In this document: positions 46,013 to 54,724 of the stretch, in pieces
How the letters are laid out: the number at the start of each line of letters is the position of its first letter
How positions within the stretch are numbered: the stretch's first letter is position 1
DNA from: Tsuneonella sp. CC-YZS046
Lineage (GTDB): Bacteria > Pseudomonadota > Alphaproteobacteria > Sphingomonadales > Sphingomonadaceae
DNA length: 64,000 nt
Reading direction: 5' to 3'
Assembly: GCF_035581365.1 (NCBI RefSeq)
Contig: NZ_CP141590.1
Location: forward strand, 1,798,001 to 1,862,000
Notes under the pieces: model-generated
The model's database searches: none
What the model was told of the DNA's origin: nothing
The model's input: only the letters and a program-made list of their open reading frames with translations
Program-made: the position numbers and the translations under genes

Positions 46013-47089
46013 TCAGTTCATACGGCTCCAGGATTGCACTTCGGGAAGCACTTTTTCCGCAAACAGCCGGATTCCGCTTTCGGCGTTTTCGCGGGACATG
46101 CCGCCGTAGCTGACCTGAACGGTGAGATCGAAATTGCCCAGGGCGTTCCTGCGGGCATGCAGCTTGTCCAGGATCTGCTGCGGGGTGCCCCAGGTGTTGA
46201 TGTCCACGAAGGCATTGGCCGCATCGGTCATGCCGAGGTCCTGCAACATGCTGGCGTTATTCGCATAATCGCCATAACCTTTCATGTTCTTGAAGTGGTC
46301 GCCGGCCATTTCGTAGTGATCCATCACCGTCACGTAATAATTGGACATATGTTCGCGAGCGAGAGCCTCGGCCTTTTCCGCGCTTTCATCGCACGCCATG
46401 AAATCCACACAGATCGGCGCCGGAGCCTTTTCGCCGTGGTGCTGCTCATACAATTCCCGATAGCTCGAGAAATGGGGGATCATCTGCTCCCACGGCTTCT
46501 GCGCGAAGCTCATCATGGTGGCGCCCAGACGCGCGCAGACCGGCACCGAGTCGGACGACATGGCGACAGAGAAGAACCTGTTCCTGAAACTCGACAACGG
46601 ACGCGGACGCACTTCGGTGCGGACCTGCTTGTAGTGTTTTCCGTCCCATTCGCAGACGCCGGTTTCCAGCCCGCTCATCACAAATTCGGCGGATTCGTCG
46701 AAGCGGTCGCGCGCCTCGTTCATGTCCAGCCCGAACGTGTCATATTCCCGCCGGGCAAGCCCCCTGCCGATGCCGAACATGGCGCGCCCGTTGCTGAGGT
46801 AATCCAGCACGATCATCCGCTCGACAATGCGCATCGGATCGTCATGCCAGGGCAGGATCACGGCGCCGGTCATCAGCCCGATCCGCTCGGTCTTGGCGGC
46901 AAGGTAGGACAGGAACTGGATGTTGTCGGGAGACATCGCGTAATTGGAGAAATGATGCTCCACCGACCCGACCGTATCGAACCCCAGCGGCTCGGCCAGA
47001 CTGCACAGATGGATATCGCGGTCCCATGCCTCCCGATCCGTCGTCTGATCCATAAAGTTCTGAAATACCATCAAAAGACCAACACGCAT
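46013..47089 (-). CDS. LLM-class (luciferase-like) flavin-dependent oxidoreductase
   Basis: A 358-aa bacterial-luciferase-fold monooxygenase: VGLLMVFQNF at the start, SVEHHFSNYAMSPDN, TGAVILPWHDDPMRIVERMIVLDYLSNGRAMFGIGRG. These enzymes use reduced flavin and oxygen for hydroxylation or Baeyer-Villiger-type reactions. ATG 47089 is fixed by GGAGAGG. A 121-base gap with an inverted repeat (47163-47177) separates it from the TetR gene, so it may have its own promoter. Confidence 0.88.
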   Translation of the reverse strand: MRVGLLMVFQNFMDQTTDREAWDRDIHLCSLAEPLGFDTVGSVEHHFSNYAMSPDNIQFLSYLAAKTERIGLMTGAVILPWHDDPMRIVERMIVLDYLSNGRAMFGIGRGLARREYDTFGLDMNEARDRFDESAEFVMSGLETGVCEWDGKHYKQVRTEVRPRPLSSFRNRFFSVAMSSDSVPVCARLGATMMSFAQKPWEQMIPHFSSYRELYEQHHGEKAPAPICVDFMACDESAEKAEALAREHMSNYYVTVMDHYEMAGDHFKNMKGYGDYANNASMLQDLGMTDAANAFVDINTWGTPQQILDKLHARRNALGNFDLTVQVSYGGMSRENAESGIRLFAEKVLPEVQSWSRMN

Positions 47090-47162
47090 CTCACCTCTCC
47101 TGTTATCTCCGGACGGTTGGATGGAACCGTCGCGACATGCAGCCAAAACTAATTTATTTGCT

Positions 47163-47177
47163 TACTTCGAGCAAGTA
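47163..47177. promoter_or_regulatory. Inverted repeat upstream of the LLM oxidoreductase gene
   Basis: TACTT-CGAGC-AAGTA: 5-base arms and a 5-base centre, about 75 bases before the LLM start. It could be an operator for the adjacent TetR regulator. Short arms make chance occurrence possible. Confidence 0.3.
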
Positions 47178-47210
47178 TCATTGCCTTGATGATCGTTCCC
47201 GCCCGCTCCT

Positions 47211-47870
47211 TCACGGGCGTCTTTCGGCAAGTATTTCCAGAGTGCTGCGCCGGTAGTGCTGGAACACCGCGTGAATGTTGATCGCCGACGGGTCCACCAG
47301 CCACTGGTAGACCAGCCCGAAGATCAGCGCCGCGAATTCCACCGCGAAGCAGCTGGGGTCGATGGACGGGCGAATGGCCCCTTCCTCGATCCCTTCCCTC
47401 ACCCAGCGTTCCGCATCCCGGCGGTAGGCCGAATGATTCGCCGCCAGCCGCCGGCGAACGACCGTGTGGCTGGTCATGGATTCGAACCACAGGATATACA
47501 GCGCCTGCATCTCGATCGTGTGGTTCATGAGGAAGTATTCGACCGCATCGAACGCGCTCATGAAGGCGGCAAGGCCGGTCCGATCCTCCACAAAGCCCTT
47601 CAGGCCGCTCGCCCATTTCCGGTTGAAGTCCCGCACCATCTGGCTGAACAGAACTTCCTTCGAGCCGAAGCGGTTGCTGGCGAGGCCGCGGCTGTAGCCG
47701 GCCCGTTCGCCCACATCCTTCAGCGTGGTATTGTGAGTGCCGCGTTCGACGATCAACTGCATCGCCGCTTCGTACATGCGCGCATCGGACAGGGCCGTGC
47801 GCTCCGCCTGGGTCATGCGCGGCTTGGCCTTGGAAACACCTTTGATAGCCAGATTTTCATTCATAGACAT
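47211..47870 (-). CDS. TetR-family transcriptional regulator, regulator 4
   Basis: A 219-aa TetR protein with helix-turn-helix AAMQLIVERGTHNTTLKDVGERAGYSRGLASNRFGSKEVLFSQM and a helical ligand domain. It overlaps the end of the acyl-CoA ligase gene by 14 bases (ATG 47870) or 8 bases (ATG 47864), so it is co-transcribed with the operon it may control. Its target could be the inverted repeat at 47163-47177 or the receptor promoter region near 53.7 kb. Confidence 0.88.
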   Translation of the reverse strand: MSMNENLAIKGVSKAKPRMTQAERTALSDARMYEAAMQLIVERGTHNTTLKDVGERAGYSRGLASNRFGSKEVLFSQMVRDFNRKWASGLKGFVEDRTGLAAFMSAFDAVEYFLMNHTIEMQALYILWFESMTSHTVVRRRLAANHSAYRRDAERWVREGIEEGAIRPSIDPSCFAVEFAALIFGLVYQWLVDPSAINIHAVFQHYRRSTLEILAERRP

Positions 47871-49515
47871 GTTCCGCGTGGCCGAACCCGGTTTCAGTGA
47901 GATAAGGCAAGGTTCCGCTCTGCACTTCCCCGCGCAGGAATTTCTTGTCGATCTTGCCAACGCTTGTCTTGGGAAGGCCGGGAACGCAGGCCCAATATTC
48001 CGGAATCATGAATTTTGCAATTTGCCCTGCCAGATAGCGTCGGATTTCTCCAAAATCCGGCTCCTGCCCCTCCTGCGCGACGACGATCGCCAGCGGGCGC
48101 TCTTCCCAGCGGCTGTCGGCAACCGCCACCACCGCCACTTCCGCGATGCCGGGAAATCGCGCGATCCGGTTTTCCAGATCGACCGAGGAAATCCATTCCC
48201 CGCCCGACTTGATGAGATCCTTCGTCCGGTCGGTCAGCAGGACATAGCCGCGCTCGTCGATCGTCCCGACATCGCCCGTTTCCAGCCAGCCGTCCGCGCT
48301 CAACGGAGCATCCTGCGCGGGCTGGCGGTAATATCCCGCCGCCACCCATGGCCCGCGCAACTGCAACCTGCCCACGGTCCTCCCGTCTTCCGTAACAGGC
48401 CTGCCCTCGTCGTCCACCGCGCGGACTTCCATCCCGGCCACCGGCCTGCCGCTCTTGGCGCGCCATTCGACCGCCACTTCCGGCGCTGCATCGCGCGGCG
48501 GGAAGGAAACCACGCACATCGGGCTGGTTTCGGTCATGCCCCAACCTTGCACGATATCGACACCCCATGCGTCCTTCACCCGTTCGATCAGCACCGGCGA
48601 AACCGCCGAACCGCCACCAATGATCGTGCGAAAGCTGCCCATCTCTATCGGAGAACGGGCATGAAGCTGCAGCAGGTCGTTAAGGATGGTGGGAACCGTT
48701 GCCGTCAGGGTGGGCTTGGTCGCGGCCGCCATCGCCGCGATCTTGTCCGGCTGCAGATGCGGGCCGGGCATCACCATGTCGCTGCCGGCGAACCAGCCAG
48801 AGAACGGCAGCCCCCAGGCATTGGCATGGAACATCGGCGGCAACATCAGGATGTTGTCGCGATTGCTGATGGCGAACGCATCCACGCCCATCGACCCCAG
48901 GCTGTGGAGGAAGATCGAACGATGGCTGTAAACCACCCCTTTCGGGTTGCCGGTGGTGCCGGAGGTATAGCAGACCACCGCCGCGCTGTTCTCCGCCACT
49001 TCCGGCCATTGCTCCATCGGATCATGACCGGCGATCAGATCTTCGTAATAGTGGATCGCACCCTTGAATCCAGCGACGGCATCGGCCTTTCCGCCGAACA
49101 CGATCAGCTGTTCCACGCAGGACTGGCGCGACAGCACCGGCTCCAGCAGCGGAAGCAGCGAAGCTTCGACCAGTATGGCGCGATCCTCCGCATGTTCCAC
49201 GATATAGGCCAGCTGATCCGCGAACAGGCGAATGTTCAGCGTGTGGAGGACATAGCCCGCCGCAGGCACGGCAAGATAGGCTTCCAGATGCGCATCGTTG
49301 TTCCAGGCGAAGGTGCCGATGCGATCGCCTGGGGCAAGGCCCAGCGCGACCAGCGCACTGGCCAAGCTGCGCGCCCGCGCGGCGATCCGCGCGAACGACG
49401 CTTCGGAATACTCCCCGCCGTCATAAGTGACCACCCGGCTTTCCGGAAAGAGCCGTTCCCCGCGACGGACGATCATCTGCGTCGTCAGGGGATGCTGCAT
49501 CATGGTCGGACCCAT
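47857..49515 (-). CDS. Acyl-CoA synthetase (AMP-forming), fatty-acid/aryl type
   Basis: A 552-aa adenylate-forming ligase: YTSGTTGNPKGVVYSHRS phosphate loop, GWGMTETSP, GWLETGDVG, DRTKDLIKSGGEWISSVDLEN, and the catalytic lysine in TSVGKIDKK. It activates the imported or processed acid to a CoA ester. The ATG at 49515 shares its A with the stop of the kinase gene (TGATG) and follows GGAGGGG. Confidence 0.93.
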   Translation of the reverse strand: MGPTMMQHPLTTQMIVRRGERLFPESRVVTYDGGEYSEASFARIAARARSLASALVALGLAPGDRIGTFAWNNDAHLEAYLAVPAAGYVLHTLNIRLFADQLAYIVEHAEDRAILVEASLLPLLEPVLSRQSCVEQLIVFGGKADAVAGFKGAIHYYEDLIAGHDPMEQWPEVAENSAAVVCYTSGTTGNPKGVVYSHRSIFLHSLGSMGVDAFAISNRDNILMLPPMFHANAWGLPFSGWFAGSDMVMPGPHLQPDKIAAMAAATKPTLTATVPTILNDLLQLHARSPIEMGSFRTIIGGGSAVSPVLIERVKDAWGVDIVQGWGMTETSPMCVVSFPPRDAAPEVAVEWRAKSGRPVAGMEVRAVDDEGRPVTEDGRTVGRLQLRGPWVAAGYYRQPAQDAPLSADGWLETGDVGTIDERGYVLLTDRTKDLIKSGGEWISSVDLENRIARFPGIAEVAVVAVADSRWEERPLAIVVAQEGQEPDFGEIRRYLAGQIAKFMIPEYWACVPGLPKTSVGKIDKKFLRGEVQSGTLPYLTETGFGHAEHVYE

Positions 49516-50546
49516 CACACCCCTCCTCTATCGATCAGGGCGGCAGCTTCCCACAGCAGGTTCGGGACATCCCGTTCCAGATTGCGGGCATAATCGCTGT
49601 CCACCTTGCCTTCACGATAAAGCACGAACGCCCCTTCAACGATAGCGGCGAGGCGCCAGGCGGAAAAAACCATGAAATAGGAAAGGTCGCCATGGTCGAT
49701 GCCGCTCAGCTCGGACCACAGATCGGCCAGTTCGCGCCGCTCGATCGCGGCAGGATCGTTGGACAGGCCCTGCACGAAGGGAAACCCGATCGCACCCCGG
49801 CCATCCCGCTTCCAGAAGAACAGGCAAAGCCCCAGATCGACGAGCGGATCGCCGATCGTCGCCATTTCCCAATCGAGGATCGCCTTCAGGCGCGGTTCCC
49901 CGCGGTCCATCAGGCAATTGTCGAGATGGAAATCGCAATGGATGATACTGGCCCGGCCGGAAGCGGGGGCATTGTCCCTGAGCCATTCGCCCAGCTGACC
50001 GATCAGCGGGAGATCGCGAACCTGCCGGTTCCGCCTGATGTCCAGCCAACGATCGATCTGGCGCTCGACGAATCCCGAGGGGCGTCCGAAGCCTTCCGGC
50101 ACCTTGCCTTCCCAGGCCATCCGATGAACCGCGGCCAGCGCCGCTATCATCTCCCTGCCCAGCTGATCGATGCTGACCGCCCCCGCCGGATATTCCGCCG
50201 GCAGCTCCGTGGTCAAAGCCACGCCGTCGATCCATTCCGTCAGCGCGAAGGGCTGGCCAAGGATGGAGCGGTCGTCGCACCACGCCACCGGGCGGGGAAC
50301 CGGCGCGCTGCCATGAAGCGCCTTCAGAGCCGTGAATTCCCGCGAGATCCCGGCAGCCGCCTTGTCGGAAATGACATCGACCGGCGGATGGCGCAGCACC
50401 AAGGGACCGGACGGGGTTTCGACCCGCCGCGTCACGTTGGAATTGCCGCCAGCGAGAACCTGGCCGAGCCGCCCGCCCTCAATGCCGCATTCCGTAGCCA
50501 GCCATTGCGAAAATGCCGCGTCGCGCTCCAGCGCTAGAGGCTGCAC
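49515..50546 (-). CDS. APH-fold phosphotransferase, copy 4
   Basis: A 343-aa kinase of the same family as the other three: VLAGGNSNVTRRVET loop near residue 30, catalytic loop IHCDFHLDNCLM, and ILDWEMATIGDPLVDLGL. The catalytic motif reads HCD in place of HGD. The start is best placed at GTG 50546 behind GGGGGG, overlapping the SDR stop by 13 bases; no in-frame ATG fits, and the open frame running to 51236 is only a shadow through the SDR gene. It sits between SDR and ligase genes and may phosphorylate a hydroxyacyl-CoA. Confidence 0.83.
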   Translation of the reverse strand: MQPLALERDAAFSQWLATECGIEGGRLGQVLAGGNSNVTRRVETPSGPLVLRHPPVDVISDKAAAGISREFTALKALHGSAPVPRPVAWCDDRSILGQPFALTEWIDGVALTTELPAEYPAGAVSIDQLGREMIAALAAVHRMAWEGKVPEGFGRPSGFVERQIDRWLDIRRNRQVRDLPLIGQLGEWLRDNAPASGRASIIHCDFHLDNCLMDRGEPRLKAILDWEMATIGDPLVDLGLCLFFWKRDGRGAIGFPFVQGLSNDPAAIERRELADLWSELSGIDHGDLSYFMVFSAWRLAAIVEGAFVLYREGKVDSDYARNLERDVPNLLWEAAALIDRGGV

Positions 50547-51268
50547 ATCAGCCCCCCGTCGGTCATGATTACCGAGCCGGTCATGTAGGTGGAGCCGGCG
50601 ACCCACCAGCAAACATCGGCGATCTCCTCGGCATCGCCCATTCTGCGCAGGGGAATCTTGGCGATGATCGCGCTCTTCGCCCGCTCCGACAAGCCTTGCG
50701 TCATTTCGGTGGAGACGAAGCCTGGAACCACGAGATTCACCCGGATGCCTTGCCTCGCCAACTCGACCGCAAGGACCTGCGTCAATCCAGCCAGTCCGGC
50801 CTTGGAAGCGCCATAGCAACTGTCGCCGGGGAACCCCCGGAAGCCCACCACCGCGCCGATATTGATGATGGCCCCGCCCTCGCCCATGAAAGGCAGCGCA
50901 TTGCGCACCGTCTTCATCGGCCCGCCCAGATTGGTGGCCAGCGATTGCTCCCAATCGTCGAGATCGAGCGAGTCCACCCTGCCGCCGCGATGCAGGCCGG
51001 CATTGTTCACCAATATGTCGATACCGCCCCACTGTTCGGCGGCGGCGGCGCAGGCGCGGCGGATGTCCTCCTCGCGGGTTACATCGGCAGCCACGCCGAT
51101 GGCGTCCTGGCCCAATGCGCTCGCGGCTTCGACGATCCCCTTGTCCCGGGCGACAAGGCACACGCGGTCGCCACGGGCAAGCGCCGTGGCGGCGATCGCG
51201 CGGCCAAGCCCGCGCGATGCCCCTGTCACCAGCCAACGCCTGGAAGATGTGCCCGATGCTTCAACCAT
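50534..51268 (-). CDS. Short-chain dehydrogenase/reductase
   Basis: A 244-aa classical SDR: VTGASRGLGRAIA cofactor loop, NNAG, the catalytic region NIGAVVGFRGFPGDSCYGASKAGL, and MTGSVIMTDGG near the end. The serine usually found four residues after the IN motif reads Ala/Val in this stretch, so the catalytic serine is not obvious by eye. The gene starts 14 bases after the TonB receptor stop and is translated with the kinase downstream. Confidence 0.88.
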   Translation of the reverse strand: MVEASGTSSRRWLVTGASRGLGRAIAATALARGDRVCLVARDKGIVEAASALGQDAIGVAADVTREEDIRRACAAAAEQWGGIDILVNNAGLHRGGRVDSLDLDDWEQSLATNLGGPMKTVRNALPFMGEGGAIINIGAVVGFRGFPGDSCYGASKAGLAGLTQVLAVELARQGIRVNLVVPGFVSTEMTQGLSERAKSAIIAKIPLRRMGDAEEIADVCWWVAGSTYMTGSVIMTDGGLMCSL

Positions 51269-51282
51269 GATGCGCGTCTGCC

Positions 51283-53562
51283 TCAGAAGCTCTGCGTGAG
51301 AGCCACACCCCAGATCCGTGGCGGACGCGGCGCGGCATAACTCCAGACGCCTTGCACGTCATAGCCGATCGTCCAGCCCTTTTCGTTGGCCAGGTTCTTG
51401 CCGAATACGCTGAGCGTGGTGTTGTTGATCTTGTAGTTCACGGACCCATCGACGAGATACTGGCCCTTGTTCCTCAGATTGGGATTGTTGAGGAAGGTGA
51501 TCTCATGCGCCCCGACGTAATGGACGGCGCCGGTGATCCAGAAGCTGCCCGGGCCGATGTCATGCTCGTAGGTGGCGCCCAGATCCCAGGTCCATTTCGG
51601 CGCCCTGCGGATCTTCAGGAAGCTGGCGTCGATCGGGGTGCCGGTGCTGTAGATGTCGCCCATGAAATCCTTGTATTTGGCGTCGAGATAGCCAAGATTT
51701 CCGCTCACCGTGAAGTTCTGGGACAGCTTGGCCGTCAGATCCACCTCGAAGCCCTTGAGGTCGGCCTTCGACGCATTGATCGTCCGGTTCTCGCGGCCGG
51801 TCGAGGTGCCGGGGGCCGGCACGTCGAGATCCTGCTGCATATCCTTGTATTTCATCATATAGGCGGCGGCATTGAAGCGGATGCGCCGATCCCAGAGTTC
51901 CGCCTTCAGACCCACTTCGTAGTTATCCAGAGTCTCCGGGTTGTAGGGAATGGTCGCCGCGCCGAAGGTGGCGGGCCGCCCGTTGAAGCCGCCGCCGCGA
52001 TAGCCGCGCGACCACAGGGCATAGGTCATCACGTCATCGGTCCAGCTGTAGCTGATGCTGACCTTCGGCGTGAACTTGGACCAGCTCTTCTTCACCGGGT
52101 CGGTCATCACGATATTGCCGCCGGCCAGGCTCGGCTCGAGCACGGCGATCGGATCGGCCTCCACGGTCGTGCCGTAGATATAGATCGGCAGGTCGTTGAC
52201 GATACTGGTCTTCTTGTCGTGCGTGTAGCGCCCGCCGACCGTCAGCTTGAGCTGTTCGGTGACCTTGTAATCGCCCTCGAAAAACGCGGCGTAGGACTTG
52301 GTGGTCTGCTTGACGTCCTGCGCGCTGGTCAAAAGCGGAGCGCCAGCGAAGCCGATATAGTTCTTCAGGTCGATCGTATATTTCGAATCCCAGAAATAGC
52401 CGCCGAGGACAAAGCTGAGCGGACCGTTGCCGCCCTTGGCCAGGCGCAACTCATGCGTGGTCTGGCGCCAGCGCGCGGGGCGGTCGGTATGATAGAGCGT
52501 GAACGGCGAGCCGTCCCAGTCCTGCGTGGCGCCCTCATCCGTCTTCAGATAGCCGAGGATATAGGTCAGGTCGAAATCGCTGCCCAGATCATATTTGGCC
52601 TTGCCGATGGCCATGTCGAGATCGAACCAGGCATTCCGGTCCAGCGGGCCATCGCCCAGGCTCACATAGCGGTCGCCCGAGGTAGGCACGCCCGGCGACG
52701 GCGAGCACTGGGCATAAGCGGTGCAGAACAGGTCGGTCGGGCGAGTGACCGAAAGAAGCTGGCTCGGGTCCTGCTTCGTTTCCTGCCGGTCATAGCTGAC
52801 GCTCAGTTCCAGCTGTTCGGTGGGAGTGAACAGCAGCTGCGCGCCGAACGCCCAGAACCGGGATGACTGGCCGTCTCTGCCCTGCGTGCGGTTATAGATA
52901 TAGCCGTCGCTCTTTTCATAGGCGCCGGTCACTTTCAGCGCGATATTCTCCGCCAGGCCGAAGCTGATGACGCCTTCCGCCTTGAGCGTGTCGAACCGGC
53001 CGTAGGTGATGCGCGCCTTGCCGGTCAGTTCCTCGGTCGGGCGCGATCTCGAAAGGTTGATGACGCCACCTGTCGCATTGCGGCCGAACAGCGTGCCCTG
53101 CGGGCCGCGCAGCACTTCCACGCGGTCGATATCGATCGCTTTCAGCAGGCTGCCGGAGCTCTGCCCGATATAGACGTCGTCGATCACCACGCCGACGGCC
53201 GGGTCCACCGATTTCTCGACATCCGCGACGCCGATGCCGCGAATATAGATCGCGGCAACGCCGCCCGGGCCTTGCTGGGTATCGTCGATCAGCACATTGG
53301 GAGAGGAACTGGCGAAGTCGCGAACGTCGCTGTCGAAACGCCGCTCCAGCTCGACGGCGGAAAGCGCGCTGACCGAGGAGGCGACGTCCTGCAGGTTCTC
53401 GACGCGCTTGCGCGCCGTCACGACTATCATGTCGAGGCCGCGACTCGCCGCAGGCTCCGCTTCCGCCTCCTGCGCGAAGGCGTCACCCGACGCACCGGCG
53501 AGCATCAATGCCGCGGCGGAACACAACAATACCGTCCGAAAACAAGAAGAAGCTTCAGTCAT
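51283..53562 (-). CDS. TonB-dependent outer-membrane receptor, receptor 2
   Basis: A 759-aa receptor: signal peptide to about residue 30 (ending GDAFAQ), TonB-box-like DMIVVTARKRVENLQDV, plug with YIRGIGVADVEKSVDPAVGVVIDDVYIG and RVEVLRGPQGTLFGRNATGGVINLSRSRPT, barrel ending GVALTQSF. It heads the minus-strand operon of SDR, kinase, ligase and TetR, with 14 bases to the next gene, so the imported compound is probably the substrate of those enzymes. It is preceded by GGGAGGGAG. Confidence 0.93.
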   Translation of the reverse strand: MTEASSCFRTVLLCSAAALMLAGASGDAFAQEAEAEPAASRGLDMIVVTARKRVENLQDVASSVSALSAVELERRFDSDVRDFASSSPNVLIDDTQQGPGGVAAIYIRGIGVADVEKSVDPAVGVVIDDVYIGQSSGSLLKAIDIDRVEVLRGPQGTLFGRNATGGVINLSRSRPTEELTGKARITYGRFDTLKAEGVISFGLAENIALKVTGAYEKSDGYIYNRTQGRDGQSSRFWAFGAQLLFTPTEQLELSVSYDRQETKQDPSQLLSVTRPTDLFCTAYAQCSPSPGVPTSGDRYVSLGDGPLDRNAWFDLDMAIGKAKYDLGSDFDLTYILGYLKTDEGATQDWDGSPFTLYHTDRPARWRQTTHELRLAKGGNGPLSFVLGGYFWDSKYTIDLKNYIGFAGAPLLTSAQDVKQTTKSYAAFFEGDYKVTEQLKLTVGGRYTHDKKTSIVNDLPIYIYGTTVEADPIAVLEPSLAGGNIVMTDPVKKSWSKFTPKVSISYSWTDDVMTYALWSRGYRGGGFNGRPATFGAATIPYNPETLDNYEVGLKAELWDRRIRFNAAAYMMKYKDMQQDLDVPAPGTSTGRENRTINASKADLKGFEVDLTAKLSQNFTVSGNLGYLDAKYKDFMGDIYSTGTPIDASFLKIRRAPKWTWDLGATYEHDIGPGSFWITGAVHYVGAHEITFLNNPNLRNKGQYLVDGSVNYKINNTTLSVFGKNLANEKGWTIGYDVQGVWSYAAPRPPRIWGVALTQSF

Positions 53563-53733
53563 TTCTCTCCCTCCCCATGCGCTTCACGCATTGGCGATCA
53601 GGCATCGGACGCCGCATCATTCAAACCGCGCAGCCAACCTTTGCCACCCCGTCTTTCGCCCTGTTTTTCAATGGGAAGCGGGCAGCAAGCGCCGCATTTC
53701 CCTGGCGATAGACATGCCTCACGGATAATTAGT

Positions 53734-53746
53734 TTGTCGCGAACAA
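53734..53746. promoter_or_regulatory. Inverted repeat in the divergent receptor/SDR promoter region
   Basis: TTGT-CGCGA-ACAA lies in the 388-base space 53563-53950 between receptor 2 and the plus-strand SDR operon. Arms are only 4 bases, but the location suits a shared operator. No gene is visible in this space. Confidence 0.3.
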
Positions 53747-53804
53747 GCAATATAGAATTTGCCGCGACCATGGAGTTTTTGCCCGCTCTCGAGCAGACTC
53801 GAAA

Positions 53805-53827
53805 TTATATTATTGTTTTATATTATT
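53805..53827. repeat. AT-rich 10-base direct repeat with 13-base period
   Basis: TTATATTATT occurs at 53805-53814 and 53818-53827 in a strikingly AT-rich stretch (53802-53832) of an otherwise GC-rich window, about 125 bases before the SDR start. It may be an upstream promoter element or an easily melted region. Confidence 0.5.
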
Positions 53828-53950
53828 TTTATCTCTCGCCACATTCGGCGTCGCTGGATTTCGCGATACCCGCCATCGAATCTCACTTGTTTTTCACTAG
53901 TAAGTTGCCCATGCTGGCCTCGAAACGACAAACATATGGGAGAAGAGACG

Positions 53951-54703
53951 ATGGCGGGGCGGATGTCCGGCAAGGTTGCGCTTATTTCCGGCGGCGCCAG
54001 CGGCCTGGGCGAGGCGCAGGCGATTCTGTTCGCGCGCGAAGGCGCCCGGGTGGTGATCGGCGACCTTCAGGAAGATCTCGGCAATGGCGTGGTGAAGGCG
54101 ATTGCCGGCGAAGGCGGCGAAGCGATCTTCACCCGGCTGGACGTTACCAGCTTCGACAGCTGGAAAGCGGCGGTGCGACTGGCCGTCGATACTTACGGCA
54201 GCCTCACCACCCTGGTGAACAATGCCGGGATATTCCACCCTGGCGGCGTCGTCACCGAAACCGACGAGGGCTGGGCCAGGATGATCGCGGTCAACCAGAC
54301 CGGACCGTTCTACGGAATGAAGGCGGCAGTGCCGGAACTGCTCAAGGCGGGCAACGCGGCCATCGTGAACATATCCTCGCTCTATGGCCTGATCGGCAGC
54401 CCGGATGCCTTGTCCTATCATGCGACCAAGGGCGCGGTGCGCGTGATGGGCAAGGCAGCGGCGCTGGAATTCGCCCGCCAGGGAATCCGGGTGAACACCA
54501 TTTTCCCGGGTCAGATCCGCACCCCGATCCTCGGCGATATTACGCCCGAGCAGGACGCCGCGATCAAGGCGTCCATCCCGATGGGCGTCGTCGGCGATCC
54601 GATGGATATTGCCCATGGCTCGCTCTACCTCGCTTCCGACGAGGCGAAATATGTCTCCGGCGCGGAGCTGTGGATCGACGGCGCGTGGTACGCCGGAAAA
54701 TAA
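53951..54703 (+). CDS. Short-chain dehydrogenase/reductase (3-alpha/20-beta-HSD-like)
   Basis: A 250-aa classical SDR: SGGASGLGEAQAILFAREGARVVIGDL, NNAGIF, NISSLYGLIGSPDALSYHATKGAV with Ser/Tyr/Lys, and NTIFPGQIRTPIL. The pattern is like that of 3-alpha(20-beta)-hydroxysteroid dehydrogenases, but the substrate may be any secondary alcohol. ATG 53951 is chosen because GGGAGAAG precedes it by several bases. It heads a five-gene plus-strand operon. Confidence 0.9.
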   Translation: MAGRMSGKVALISGGASGLGEAQAILFAREGARVVIGDLQEDLGNGVVKAIAGEGGEAIFTRLDVTSFDSWKAAVRLAVDTYGSLTTLVNNAGIFHPGGVVTETDEGWARMIAVNQTGPFYGMKAAVPELLKAGNAAIVNISSLYGLIGSPDALSYHATKGAVRVMGKAAALEFARQGIRVNTIFPGQIRTPILGDITPEQDAAIKASIPMGVVGDPMDIAHGSLYLASDEAKYVSGAELWIDGAWYAGK

Positions 54704-54724
54704 TCTGAAAATCGGGGAAAGATA

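Noticed and set aside
50547-51236. Long N-terminal extension of the fourth kinase
   Set aside because: It is the wrong frame of the SDR gene; a GTG start at 50546 with a good ribosome site fits the family length.
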